64,000 bases of DNA from Didymodactylos carnosus. Taxonomy: Eukaryota; Rotifera; Eurotatoria; Philodinida; Philodinidae. Shown here piece by piece: positions 1-11,430 of this stretch. Where the stretch lies: assembly GCA_905250885.1 (NCBI GenBank), contig CAJNOQ010000075.1, positions 1-64,000 on the forward strand, read 5' to 3'. The translations under genes and the position numbers were made by a program. The notes under the pieces are model-generated. The model made no database searches, had not been told where the DNA came from, and saw nothing but the letters and a program-made list of their open reading frames with translations. How positions within the stretch are numbered: position 1 is the first letter of the stretch; each line of letters begins with the position of its first letter.

Positions 1-489
1 GCATTTTCTCCACCAGAACTCACTTTTTACGCTATACAAGTATCATATTCCGAGTCAGCGTGGAAAACTGAGCCGAATGATATAGGTTTTGAAAGTTTTC
101 GTTGATTTTCATTGTTTGATGAAAATCTCAATAATTTTTCCGTCTGAAAATTCGAAAAAAACAAAAATGGTCGGAGAGGATAAAACGCACTCAAGAGTCG
201 GAAATGGTTTGGTCAATGTCCAAAATAAGTTTTAAAACAATTTATAAACGTTTATTTATAAATTTGTGATTTATAAATGAGTTTATAAACTGGATTTACT
301 TTTTACTATTTTGCTGGAAAATTGACCGAAAAAATTTGAGAGTTATAAATATTTATAAACTACCGTATTTCGTGCCCTTTATTAAAAGGGTACATTATTC
401 GGCTCAGTTTTCGACGCTGACTCGGAATATGATACTTGTATAGCGTAAAAAGTGAGTTCTGGTGGAGAAAATGCAGAATTACGGGCACA
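1..489. repeat. Foldback (inverted-repeat) element, left end outside window
   Basis: Bases 1-86 are repeated in inverted orientation at about 391-475 with only a few mismatches, so the segment folds into a hairpin with arms of about 85 bp. The right arm continues a further dozen bases (to about 489), so the left arm should start just before base 1. The loop of about 300 bp is AT-rich, holds several TTTATAAA words and has no coding signal. It looks like a non-autonomous MITE/foldback element. Confidence 0.7.
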
Positions 490-1431
490 ATTCCGATTTT
501 TTCACTCCTGATGCAGAAAAAGTGAAATTTCTCAGCAATGAAGAGGAATTTCAAAAAACGCAAAACGTACTTTTAAAGCTCATTCAGTGGTGGCTCTGAT
601 GAAATAAAAAGGTCGGCTCCATCTCTTCACACAAAAAACTAGTTAGCTCTGCAAAGTTGTTTAGGAACTTTTTACAGGGAAAGTCCAAGACGTTCATATT
701 GTATAGACCTTTGCTTCGATCTCGATCAAGCATCATTCGCATTATTTAATGCTGAATCCGAAAAAATACTTTCGCAGGGTTAGAAGAATGAAAAAGAAAA
801 TAATTTGAATTTTTTGAAATCGAAGAGATTTTAGTATTTTGAAGATTTTTCATTCAGAAGTCAATTTTTTAAAGCTAAAACGTAGATATTCCTGATCAGC
901 TCATCGAGCTCTATCGATTGATGTATAATTACGCCAAAAATAAAATGATGTGGTAAGTTTGAATTTGATGCGCCTTATTATTCGTGAAGATATGAAATAT
1001 ATTTTGGACCTACAGCCTAGACTATTGTGGGAGAAATAGTTTGATGCAAGGTAGTGAATAATTTTTTTTCTAATATCAATAGGAAGAAGAATATCCCGCC
1101 TTGCGACTACCGTTCCGGATATAGGGTGCTGTCGAATGGTAGTTTCAATGACCCGATATATTCCCTACACTTGACAAACTTCTGGTACTAGTGACTCATC
1201 TCGTCACTAGTCATCAACCACAGCTGTGGGGCAGAAAGCTAGTCGGACACAGAGTTCTTTCGTCCAATTATTTGAGCTCCCCATACACACTCGCCAACCA
1301 CGTACTAACTTTCTGGAAAGCTACGCGAGATAGCAAGAGGAACTGTATTGTACGTTACAACTTAGTGAGTATGCTGTTGGACGGGTGAGACACTAAAATA
1401 CGAGTAACTTGTCAAAGGTTATTACATGACC
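490..1431. other. Non-coding spacer
   Basis: AT-rich sequence without a convincing exon. A 65-codon open stretch near 1191-1388 has no recognisable motif, no splice context and no signal peptide, and I treat it as chance. Nothing else is visible. Confidence 0.5.
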
Positions 1432-1504
1432 TGGCAGCGCCGAGGTTCGAACTCTGTACGTTTGAAGTACGTGACGAACAACATAACCACTAAGTCATGC
1501 TGTC
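1432..1504 (-). ncRNA. Degenerate tRNA-like sequence (tRNA pseudogene or SINE head)
   Basis: Read on the minus strand, the sequence has an A-box-like word (TGACTTAGTGG) and a B-box-like word (AGTTCGAACCT) at tRNA spacing. A 7-base anticodon-type loop (TTCAAAC) is flanked by a 4-bp stem, and the acceptor ends pair at about 5 of 7 positions. The T stem and variable region are too short and collide with the anticodon stem, so it is probably not a working tRNA. The loop would read CAA (Leu), but there is no long variable arm as Leu tRNAs need. It abuts the foldback element at 1508. Confidence 0.45.
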
Positions 1505-1507
1505 TCA

Positions 1508-1720
1508 ATATCATAGGATATCATATAATTTTTGTTCGTTTTTCTCGTAATATTTATTTAACAAATACTATACATTTCAGAGTCTGATCCGACTCCTTTT
1601 TTAGTTCATAATTTTTTACTAAGGAAGAAGGAGTCTGATCGGACTCTGAAACGTATAGTATTTGTTAAATAAATATTACGAGAAAAACGAACAAAAATTA
1701 TATGATATCTTATGATATTT
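1508..1720. repeat. Foldback element with ~90 bp arms
   Basis: The arm at about 1508-1597 is almost perfectly complementary to the arm at about 1630-1720 (only a few mismatches), leaving a loop of about 32 bases. The arms include the self-complementary core AGTCTGATC. There is no coding potential. The high arm identity suggests a fairly recent element or one kept by hairpin-based correction. Confidence 0.85.
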
Positions 1721-2717
1721 GAAGAAACATATAAATTATACTTTCATATACACTCATAGAAGATTATAATCGTGAAAAGTATTTCAGTTGTTGACTAACT
1801 TTTAAATTTATTTATCAAATTTCATAACTGTCAGAACCTACCTCGACATTTTGTCTTTTTGATGATAAATATATTTGTTTTCTCAATAATAAAATTTGGA
1901 CTATCGTTTTTACTCGTGATTCATCATTGGAGTTGGATAGTGTAGCTTGTTAAAAATATATTCGCTCGTAGGTTTTTATTCAGTTGTTAATCGAAGAAAT
2001 ATTGCTGATGTTTGCTTTTTCCTCTTGTACAATTTTTCTCGTTTATGTTTCAAAAAAGGAATTTGATTTACGCGTTGATGCATGACGTATTCTATACAAT
2101 CATAACAAAAGTGTTCATTTTTTTATGTAAGTTTTAAATATGTGAACTGATATAGATCATCGATCATACAGGTGTGGATATTCTTTGCTTATGTGACCTT
2201 CTCCGTTCTATTAGATAGGTATAGAAGAAGAAATGAACGTTTTTCAGTTACGCTAATTTTACTTGTTGTGTTACATAAAATTGAAACATGAAAAAGAAAC
2301 TACGTATATACTAAAATTATCAAAATCACACAGATCATAAAAACTACAAACCTCTTACAACATATCAAGTAGTCTTAGAAAAGTTGAAAGTCTTCATTTT
2401 TTTAGATGTATTTGACCTAAAACATTGTGCATAATGTAGTGTCAATTTTGCTTTATGGATCAGTAGCGTTTTTATTAGTTAAGCATACAAAAATAACAGA
2501 TATTCCAAAGGTAGCCAAAAAAGTATCTAAGCAAAAAGAATTATATGAACATATTTGACTATTTTCATAAGGTACTTAAACCTTCTTGTATTGCAACAAT
2601 AAATCTATTGAAAAAAATAAAAAATAAATATATACTGGTTTAAAATATTGATATTACATATATATTACATAAACTGCATATGCATTCCAAGGAAAATAAA
2701 ACTATTTAATATTATTC
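1721..2717. other. AT-rich spacer, probably includes 3' UTR of the small secreted gene
   Basis: No exon-like sequence is visible. The part next to 2718 is likely the 3' untranslated region of the minus-strand gene; AATAAA-like words occur near 2600-2700. I see nothing else in it. Confidence 0.4.
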
Positions 2718-3180
2718 TTATTCAATTGTCGGATGTTTGTTATCATTGTTACCTCGGAATACTGCATTAATCTTATTGAAAAAATTTTGTATGAATTCAA
2801 TCAGTTTACTAAAATTATCGAGAGCCGGTTCAAAATCACCTTGATAAGTGGGATAGGATGATGTTACATAAAATCTATTTGTTTGCGTTGATGTCCATTT
2901 GTTGGATGGTTTTCTTCTTGTCCTAGTAGTGCTACTTGGTGTTGTCGTGACATGTATTATTGGTTCGTCATCTTCGTAATGTTCGTGCTCTGCCTCCCCC
3001 GTATCGTACGACAAAAATATTTTGTCTGTTTTTGTCTTTTTTACTACTAAATTTGGCTAGAAAAGAAGAGGAAAGTAGAATTTATCAATCAATTAATAAG
3101 CATAGAGTTTATACATTTACTTGGACCGGTACTGATTGCACAACGTAAAGTGTGACAAGAAAGAACAAAAGTAGTTTCAT
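2718..3180 (-). CDS. Small secreted Thr/Ser-rich protein, two exons, unknown function
   Basis: Exon 1 (3180-3121) encodes a typical signal peptide starting MKLLLFFLVTLYVVQS. A 64-nt intron (3120-3057, GTAAAT...CTAG) joins in phase to exon 2 (3056-2718), giving 132 residues. The mature part has a Lys-rich start, an acidic Glu/His/Asp stretch, a Thr/Ser/Arg-rich middle and a more hydrophobic end (FSKLIEFIQNFFNKINAVF) that could form an amphipathic helix. There are no cysteines in the mature part. I recognise no family. The intron with good splice sites and the clean signal peptide are the main arguments that it is real. It could be a secreted peptide precursor, but I see no clear dibasic cleavage pattern. 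Confidence 0.6.
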
Positions 3181-3516
3181 AATAAATCCTAGAATGAAAA
3201 AACTTCTCGTATATATTATGAAATATACTTATGCGTAACCTCACATCATCCCGTTTCCTGTAAATTATTCTGTTTAACATTTTGAGCAGAGAAATCTCAT
3301 TAAGTCAAATTTTGATAGAATCCCCTTTCTTCAATACAAAAACAATGTACAATTACTTCAGTGGATGTTTTTTTGTACATACTTGAAATTATACGAATAA
3401 TGTAACTGGTTGACTATATCAATACTATTCAATTGTTTGTTTTATCATTTTTTCTTCAACGTTTATATAAGACTTTTGTTTGTCTGGGAATAATAGAACA
3501 GAAAAGAAGAAAAAAG

Positions 3517-3618
3517 ATGAATAACAAGCTATTTATCTTCATCTTCTTTGTTTCTTTCTCTCTCTTACTAAATACTGGCACTGATGAGCTTATTGACAAA
3601 ACAGATTATTCATTATAA
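3517..3618 (+). CDS. Possible very short secreted peptide
   Basis: A 33-codon ORF starts MNNKLFIFIFFVSFSLLL, which looks like a signal peptide, and continues TGTDELIDKTDYSL before a stop. It lies divergently from the secreted-protein gene at 2718-3180, about 340 bp away. No continuing exon was found, so it may be a chance ORF or the first exon of something degraded. I do not recognise it. Confidence 0.2.
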   Translation: MNNKLFIFIFFVSFSLLLNTGTDELIDKTDYSL

Positions 3619-4257
3619 CAATCGTAACAGGCGTAAATCCAGCTCAGTTCTGGAATATGAAAATTCTAATGCATTCACTTTTTCTAATGAGATAGACACT
3701 GCTACTTTGTTTTCAATATACTACATACTAGACAAAACATAGTTGTTATCATTTGTACGTGATACATATCATTTGAAAGAATGTGTTATTTTTGCAAATG
3801 AATACATTTTTCAAATGCAATCCTATGGACTTTGTTCGTTCTTTTTTGTCTTTGTTACAATTTCATTCTTAAATATCATCTGATGCAACAGCAACAAAAA
3901 TAAGTCATTCAATTTATAATTTTATAAATGAAATTAGATAAGCAATGACTATAATTCAAAAAGCAAAATTTTTTAATGTTATTGTTGTGGAAAGATTTTA
4001 TAGTTTGACTTTAATGTTCAATATTAGTTCAAACGATTTCTAGTTTAATACATCTCATATCTGACAAAATCAAACCATCATTCATTAAATCGGCGATTTT
4101 GACTAAAGCTGAATTTTTCGTAAATGGCTACCTTCTATACATGCTTTAAAGCAAATTTTCAGCGCAAAAGAGCACATATATATAACAAAAAACAAAAGTT
4201 GTAATAAAGCAATGATTTAATTTAAAATTTTAAGTGTATGAGAAAGGTGTCACAAAA
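3619..4257. other. Non-coding spacer
   Basis: AT-rich sequence with stops in all frames. No repeats with clear arms and no RNA-like structure were found. Confidence 0.4.
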
Positions 4258-4762
4258 ATAGTGCATATTCAGAGTTCCAGATGGTCCACATTTTGCGGAC
4301 AAATTTCGCATTTTGGAGTTTTTTCCGCTATTTGTCCGCATTTTAAGCATTTTCTGCTTTTGCTGTTTTTTCCCTGTTCATATAAGGTTTTAAAAAAAAA
4401 ATTTCTGCCTGTTGAGGATTTTCCCTTCTCATCCTATTGTCCAACTAAATGGTCAGTCACTCATCAATTTATAATTACTTCTTATCAACGCTAGATCTGC
4501 TTAAACTTATTCATTCTAATAAAAAATATAGTCCAAAAACAACGTGTCAACTAAAATCAGGACTTACATTACTGTTTGTTGTTCTCTGGTGTTGTATTGA
4601 ATAAAACCACAAAGTGCTAGAAGAAAGTGCTTTTTTGACTTTCTGTGTGTGAAAATGGCTGAAGTTAGACCATGAAAATACGTTTCCGCTTTTTTTCCGT
4701 ATTCTGAAAAAATTTTCCGCATTTCTAACCTGAGGATCTGCGAACTCTGTGCATACTATACT
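4258..4762. repeat. Probable diverged terminal-inverted-repeat element
   Basis: The left end (ATAGTGCATATTCAGAGTTC) is matched in inverted orientation by the right end near 4735-4762, with small insertions. Both flanks then carry words built on TTCCGCATTT/AAATGCGGAAA. The arms are clearly diverged and the exact boundaries are uncertain. Open frames inside are low complexity and I regard them as chance. Confidence 0.4.
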
Positions 4763-6510
4763 TTGATCATTTTTCATTAAAATTTAGCTTCATTTCTTCA
4801 TTATCTCAAGAAAAAATAATGTTTACAACTTTTACAGAGGTTCCACTGTAGATAACTGAGTATAATTAATGTTTATTTGGATGACTTTTGTTTTAGTTTC
4901 AAAATTGAGTCTATACAATTTGGAGAAAAAACAGACAAACTTTTCAAAAATATGTCAAACTACAATGATGTTTGGATTTTCTACAGCACTACATCGACTC
5001 AAGTGCTAATTCATTGATTTCTACATATAGTCAAAATGCATAATATTTTATCACACTAATTTGTAAAAGAGACATGTTCAAAGAGTCATCCGAAGGTAGT
5101 GTACTATTCATTTCAAAATAAGATTATCAGATCACAAAATCGCAATAAATTTTCAATTTCAGTAACTGGGCTTACAACCACCAGACTCATCTTTATAATT
5201 AATTCTTTGACAGTGTTTTTTTAGAACTTAGAAGACTAAATATTTTTGTAATTAATAATGCTTGAATTCGATGTGAATCGTAATTGATGGGAAACTGACA
5301 ATATATTTAGGGAGATGGAAAAGATTCTTCGTTGTCCGATACTACGAATTTTGCTTAGTTTTTCCTTGCAGATCTGTCTGTAGAATTTTTAGCCATCTAA
5401 ATTCCTAAGAAAATTCTGATGCCGCCATTGCATATATTGTCTGATTATGATATTACATTAATTGTTTTAATTTACATATTGGTATTCACGATTGACATAT
5501 CAGATTGATTCCTAACATATTTTTTTTCGGACAATTTTAGATCTTATGATAAGTATTCATTATTATATGTCTAAATTTTTGTTTTCAAAGCCGGAACTGT
5601 ACACAGAACGAAAAAGATCACGACGAAAAAAGCAAGAGAAAAAAACATAATTCTGATCATACACGCACACTCGCTGTAAGTCGAGCAAAAAGACAATCAC
5701 TCAAATAATGATGTCCCCTCCCCAAAAAAGATTAAATTATATAAACTTCATCACGCTTGTTAATAACAACACAAAAAGAAAGATACTGTACAGTAAGAAG
5801 AAAGAAGAAAAAGAATAGAACGTGAGTTACGAACGAATGCGCAAAATTTTTTATTACAAAACAAGTAAAAAATACGAACGGATTGTCTCGAAAAAAGAAA
5901 AATGTGATATTCAAAAAAGAGAAAACAAATTTCTATTTTTTGACAACATATCCTGGTTAGAAAAAAAACAAAACAAACATCTTAGTGGTTTAATTTTTGT
6001 GTCAGAAAAAGAAACACTGTTATAGACAACGTTACAAAATTTAAAAGGAAAAGAATTAAGTCATTTGAGAAACAAAAGTGAAGAACGCTGAGAATTAATT
6101 GGGGACCAAAACTAAACTATCAAAGTAATTTTTATGAATATTTATCTATGTCATGGCTTTTATTTCAAAAAAAGAAAGTTCAAAATATCCTTCTCAGGAA
6201 AGGAAAACAGACTGATTGTAGAAAAGCAGTAACTGGCGCGATGAAAAACAAATATTGTCATGGAACATTGATGAGTCAGAAAGAAAAAAATGTATGATGA
6301 GCACCCATTACAAAAAAAGAAAAAAAAAAGAGAGACATCAACAAAAATATATCTATTCGCGGAAGACGTGACACAATAAAAAAAAAATTGCTTTTTTTTT
6401 ACTTTAGAATATCGTAAGAAAATTAAGTACTCTATACTTTTGAAATAATTTTCTCTCTTTCCCTCTGACTACTTGAAGAATTTTCGTGACAATAAGCCGA
6501 AGTCGAGTAT
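4763..6510. other. AT-rich spacer and likely 3' UTR of the AUTS2-like gene
   Basis: No exon-like sequence is visible. From about 5590 to 6460 the plus strand is strongly purine-rich (runs of A and GAAAA; see 6310-6340), that is, pyrimidine-rich in the sense of the downstream minus-strand gene. Some of this is probably its long 3' untranslated region. Confidence 0.35.
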
Positions 6511-9500
6511 TCAATATGGTTTATATAATCTCTCATGTAAACGCATTCTTTCATCATTTGCCGATAATGACTGATGAAAAGCGTTTAATGGATGATTGGC
6601 TGCCGCGACCATCATTTGTAACTCTCTTTCTCTAAATTGTTGTTGTTGTTCGAATAAATATCGATATCGTTCTTGTTCTAAACGATCAGGTAAAAACGAT
6701 GGTCCGCGTGTGCCTATCGCTGATGGATCGAATAATGATGATGATGTTGAAAAGTAAGGTGATAATGAGGGTTTGTAGTCAATATTTGATGCTGATGTCG
6801 TTGGTCGATTAAACGGTGGCAATTGCGAACTCATCGATGTTGCCGAGTTTGGTAATAAGAAAGAAAGAAATGGTGAAGGCGGAAATGCAAGTAACTGTTC
6901 CTGATTAAATTTTCTTCTTTCGTCTAATAAATCTTTATTCTGTGTATGAAAAGATTGTTGCTGTGGTAATCGTAGAGAAGGTGAAGATAATAGATGAGCT
7001 GATGTTGTTACAGATCGACCTGGTACATGGGGAGATAGAGATCCACGCTCTAACAAACTTGTGGTATTTGTTATATGTGGATCGAATTGTACTGTGGGCA
7101 ATGGTGTTGTACGCGGCGGTATTACGTCGTTTGTAACAGGTTTTGTTTGATGTTTTATTTCAGAATCACGTTTTGGTTTAATTGTTGTGGACGAAGTGAT
7201 AACTAAAAAAACTTACACAACTTACATATGATATAAAAAGATATATGCGAGTTTCTCGGGTTATAGCACAGATTCGTACTATTTTCGTAAGACTAATTTC
7301 TCGCTTTTCATCAATTGTCTACGACTTTAAACTGCTTTTCAATATCAACTAGATTTCTTGTTGGGAAACTGGTTTACGCACAGGATATTGATTGTAGTGA
7401 TAAAAAATCACATGAAGCCAATGTGATGTTAAAAACTTACTTGGTTTTGGACAAGGCAACGTTAAATTTGCCGATGAAGATAATTTGTTTGAAACTGGTA
7501 CAAATGGCGGTCTAAATAATTGTGATTGTTCTTGATGAGGAAGAAATGGTGGTAAAGATTTAAATGATGGAGTTATCCATGGACTAAAACTACCACGTGT
7601 GTTCATGTCATTTTGAGACGAAAACAAGGGAGACTGGGTATCAAAAGGAAGAAAAGGTGGTCGCAGCGTATTCGTTGCAGGATTGTGCTGTTTATTAGAT
7701 GATGCCAAACCGAATTTATCGCGTATTCGTTGTTCTTGATAGTAAATCATCCACGCTATGTGAATATGAGCCGTTGACCAATGTCCGTTAGAGGGTTGTT
7801 TAATTGTCGTAGCTGGAGAGCAGTTATTTTTCACTGAAGATTTATTTACTGATAAAAATGCATGATTCGTAGATGATAATTCATTTGGTTTTTTCACTGT
7901 TAAATTATTATTTGTCTGATTATCATTGATGAACATTTCACTCACAGAAAATTTTGTTTTTGTTTGCGATGAAGACTTTTTTGGTGATACATCTTTGGTA
8001 ACGGGGGGATTTGGCGTTACTGACGGTGATTTATGTGAAGACTCGTCTTTTGTTGCTAAATTTAAATTATGCTGATGTGTATGATTATGATTGTGTTGAT
8101 GCTGATGAAATTCTGTAAAGATCAGCGGTGGTAAATGGTATGGTAATGGAGAAAAATTAGCACTTGATGTACTTGTAGGAGTCTTTGGCGGTGGATCAGC
8201 TGCTTTGGATGTTGAAGGAAATTGTGCTGGAGATACATCCGATTTTGACTGGGTTAATTTATCAGCCTAAATAAGAATACATTAAGTGGAAGGTTTCAAA
8301 TGTAGTCAGACTCAATTCATACTTGTTGCTGTTGAAAAGAATTTTGATTATGATGAGTAGCTAAATAATGTGAATTTAATTGTCGCTGTAAATTCTCACG
8401 TGACCATAACTGAGGGTACATGCTCATTGAATCCATTTTCATATTGATATTCGATGAAGAGGGCATATTCGATGCTGCAGCAGCGGCAGCTGCAGCCGAC
8501 ATGTAACTAGGATACAACGATGACAGCATTTTTTCGAAAGATAAATTAACTGAGTTTGGTGTTGGTGAATTTGACGATTCGTCTGGTTTCGGATAAGGAC
8601 GAAACATCGGAAGACCTTGTGAGAATAAAGGCGGTGGTGGTATAGGCGGATCAAAATTGTGTTGAGGATTATAAAAACGTGAATACAACAATGGATCAAA
8701 CGGCAACGATGGTCCAAACGGCGGTGGAGGAAATGATGGAAACTGTTTAAATTGAGAGTAATCGAATAAATTTTGCTCTGGTTTGTTTGTCGATGGAGTA
8801 CGTCGTTCTTTATTTAATTCTGATGGTGCCATTATCGGAGAATGTTTAGGAATTTGCTGTGGACTAGAAAGAAAAAGATAAGTGACCGTAGTGGCTTGAT
8901 AGCTTTGAAATCTCTTACTTGTCGTTCAAATGTTTTGATTTATGTTTTTTGTGTGATTTATGATGATGATGACGATGATAATGATGGGATGATTCTGGAT
9001 GGATTGGTGTTTCGGTTGTATTTTGTGTAATACTCGATAATGTTGCTGTATTTGAACATATCGAATCCCGATGTGACGAAGGCTGGCAGCAATCGTCAAT
9101 CAAACTTGATTTCTTTTGATTTTCATCCATACCAGCACGTTCTTTTTCGTTTGTCAAAACTGAATTTTCATCAGCTGTAAACTCAAATGCTTTTATCAAC
9201 AAATTTTGTTTCGTTTTTTGTTGATCAATGTCATTCTTCTTCAGATCCAATGATTCACTTTTAATCATATTCAAGTAATATTGATTGTCAAGAAGTTTCG
9301 TTGGTGATGATAAAAATGCTTGAGTTGTGCCGTTATGTATTAGGTGTTGTTGCTGCGAGGATGATGAAATTTTGGGTGACCTTGAATTGCTGTAACTCAC
9401 TCGGTTTACGTCAACACAAGACTTAGATGTGGATAACCATAAAGCTCTGTTATTGAAACTAAAAGAAGAACAAATCTATATATCTCCAATAGAGAAATGT

Positions 9501-10627
9501 CAAGCATTACGACTATCGTATAATGAAAGCTCTACTTTATACGCATGCTACCTAGGTTTATCCAGAAAGTGATAAGCAAGAATCGTTACGGTCTATACTA
9601 ACCTATCGTTGATATCATCGAATTTATTCAGTTGTTGTTGATTATTTTTTCCCGCAAATGATTTATTATCATCTAAAGCACTAATCATCGATGGTGTATT
9701 TGGTAAAGATTGCGTGATATCTTCTATTTTGATTGTTGGATTGCATGGCATACTCATTGAACGATTTAGTTCATCCATCATCATCATGGAATGCTCTGTT
9801 TTTCTGCTTGACTTTCTTCCAATCGTTATTCTATTTCGTTCATTTATTTTATGCTTATTATGTGTAAATAATAATTGTCGATGTTGTTCGTACGCTAATA
9901 ATAGATCATCATTATTTTCGAACGATAAAAATGCAAAACCATCGATAATATCATGTTTTCCAGTGTTTGTTTTTGATGTTATCGTTTTAATATGTTCTTC
10001 CGCAATAGAACGTCGACTTTTATCATTACTAATATTTGCATCAATGGTTGTTGTTGCTAATATTGTTGTAGTTGATGGTGGTGGTAGTACTGTTAGTGTT
10101 GAGTTCTTGTTCGTTTTCATCTCCATGTCATAAATATCATCGGTTGTCGATTGCATTGTTGATCCTATATTATCATTGTCTTTTGTCATTTTGATTGTCG
10201 GCACAGAGTTTGTTGGTAAATTTGAATTTGATGAGGATAACGAAGAGTTCAGCGAAGAATCGGACGATGATGATGAACAGGAACTATCTGATGAGCAACT
10301 TCTTGAAGAGGTACTTTCATCGCTGAGTGATCGCGGACGTTTTTGTGATTGTTGTTTTGAATTCGTAAAAGATATTCGTCTATTTGTCACTGATTTTGGT
10401 TTAGTGCTATTATCAGTCGATGATAAGTCTTTTCGTCTTTTTCTTTTCGTTGTTCTCGACGATGAAGAAGAGGACGTTGTTGTTGTTTTGGTTTTCTTTG
10501 TTCTCTTTTTTTCATTTGTTGGCGATAACAACGACGATTTCCTTCCATCTTTGAAATCTTTCGTCGTTACAGCGACTGTTTTTGATGTTACAGATTCAGT
10601 AGGGGACTCTAAGCTATTCACCATCAT
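6511..10627 (-). CDS. AUTS2-like: AUTS2/fibrosin family protein (chromatin/transcription regulator)
   Basis: Five exons (10627-9603, 9458-8919, 8863-8323, 8266-7441, 7202-6511) join in phase at good GT/AG sites to 1207 codons, close to vertebrate AUTS2 (about 1250). Family landmarks appear in the expected order: a basic/Ser-rich N terminus; IIDGFAFLSF at about 226-236 (AUTS2 has IIDGFAMTSF); RQLNSHYLA at about 685 (AUTS2 RQELNTRFLA); a His-rich block starting EFHQHQHNHNHTHQH at about 753 (AUTS2 EFHQHQHQHQHTHQH); and AHIHIAWMIYYQEQ at about 866 (AUTS2 MHVHIAWQIYHHQQ). Family members act in the nucleus with non-canonical Polycomb PRC1 and P300 and influence neuronal genes. The region between these motifs is low-complexity (Ser, Pro, Gln, Ala runs). 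The start at 10627 follows a strong acceptor (TTTTTGTTTAG), so a 5' UTR intron is likely; an upstream in-frame exon at 10750 is a less likely alternative. Confidence 0.9.
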
Positions 10628-11352
10628 TTGAAATTCTAAACAAAAATATGATTTATTCAGCACAAAAAACACATCAAATGAAAAATGGTTGTTTTTGTTA
10701 CCATTACTAAACAGCTTACTCAGTAGGTATTTCAAACCAACAAAACCCATTAGAAATTCTTCTAAAACATACTGTCAATAACAAATATTCACGTAAAATT
10801 TTATCTAAACTCTACATTCTTAATACAGGTTTTCAGCTGACTTCTGTCATTTTTGTTTCAGACATGTGCAAAATAGTTATATCATAAAGACCAAAACTTT
10901 TTATTCCATTCTGAACTTCAGCGTGCCTCAGTTCAAGGTCTTGCATAACAACTTACGTTCAAATATAGTCCCAGAAAATAAGTAGAGCAACACACATTAA
11001 TGTCGAATAAACCATATTTTAAAAATACTATGGCCAATATTGTCATATAATTGATAAAAAAGTAAAAATTTTCAAAACAAGAGAATAAAAAGTAAATGAT
11101 TACACTTGCTACTTCCTCACATATTTTCAATCTAAAATAAATACATAAATGAAAATAACGGTGTACTACTTAACGTCTTTTCTACTATTTAAACTCAAAT
11201 ATCGATTATTTCGTCATTTTTACGCGTTTGGGCACTATTTCAAACCAGAAAAACCTCATGTGAAAGTAACTGTTACTTATCAGACGTTTGAGTTACAAAA
11301 GCACTTTTATGTGAAACATTACATTTGTTAACGGGAACAAAATTTTAAGACA
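10628..11352. other. Upstream region of the AUTS2-like gene
   Basis: Minus-strand promoter and 5' UTR territory. A likely 5' UTR intron ends at about 10635, with a possible donor (GAGTAAG) near 10715. The open frames at 10933-11331 lack motifs and are taken as chance. Confidence 0.35.
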
Positions 11353-11430
11353 GTAAGCAAAGTAATGACAGCAGTCCAAAATTGCATTGTTAACAATACA
11401 ATTTCGGACTGCTATCATTATTTTACTCAC
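11353..11430. repeat. Near-perfect 78-nt palindrome (hairpin without loop)
   Basis: Bases 11353-11391 are complementary to 11392-11430 with about five mismatches, centred on TTAACAA. The stem of about 39 bp with almost no loop resembles a tiny MITE or a miRNA-like precursor. No known mature RNA was recognised. It lies upstream of the AUTS2-like gene. Confidence 0.75.

Noticed and set aside
1432-1504. Functional tRNA-Leu(CAA)
   Set aside because: No long variable arm, mismatched acceptor and crowded T stem; kept only as a tRNA-like relic.
4234-4777. 86- and 76-codon frames that looked like possible genes
   Set aside because: They lie within a probable inverted-repeat element and mirror each other across its arms.
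8842-10631. Plus-strand open frames of 60-150 codons opposite the AUTS2-like exons
   Set aside because: They are antisense shadows of Ser/Asp-rich low-complexity coding sequence; composition mirrors the real exons and there are no motifs.
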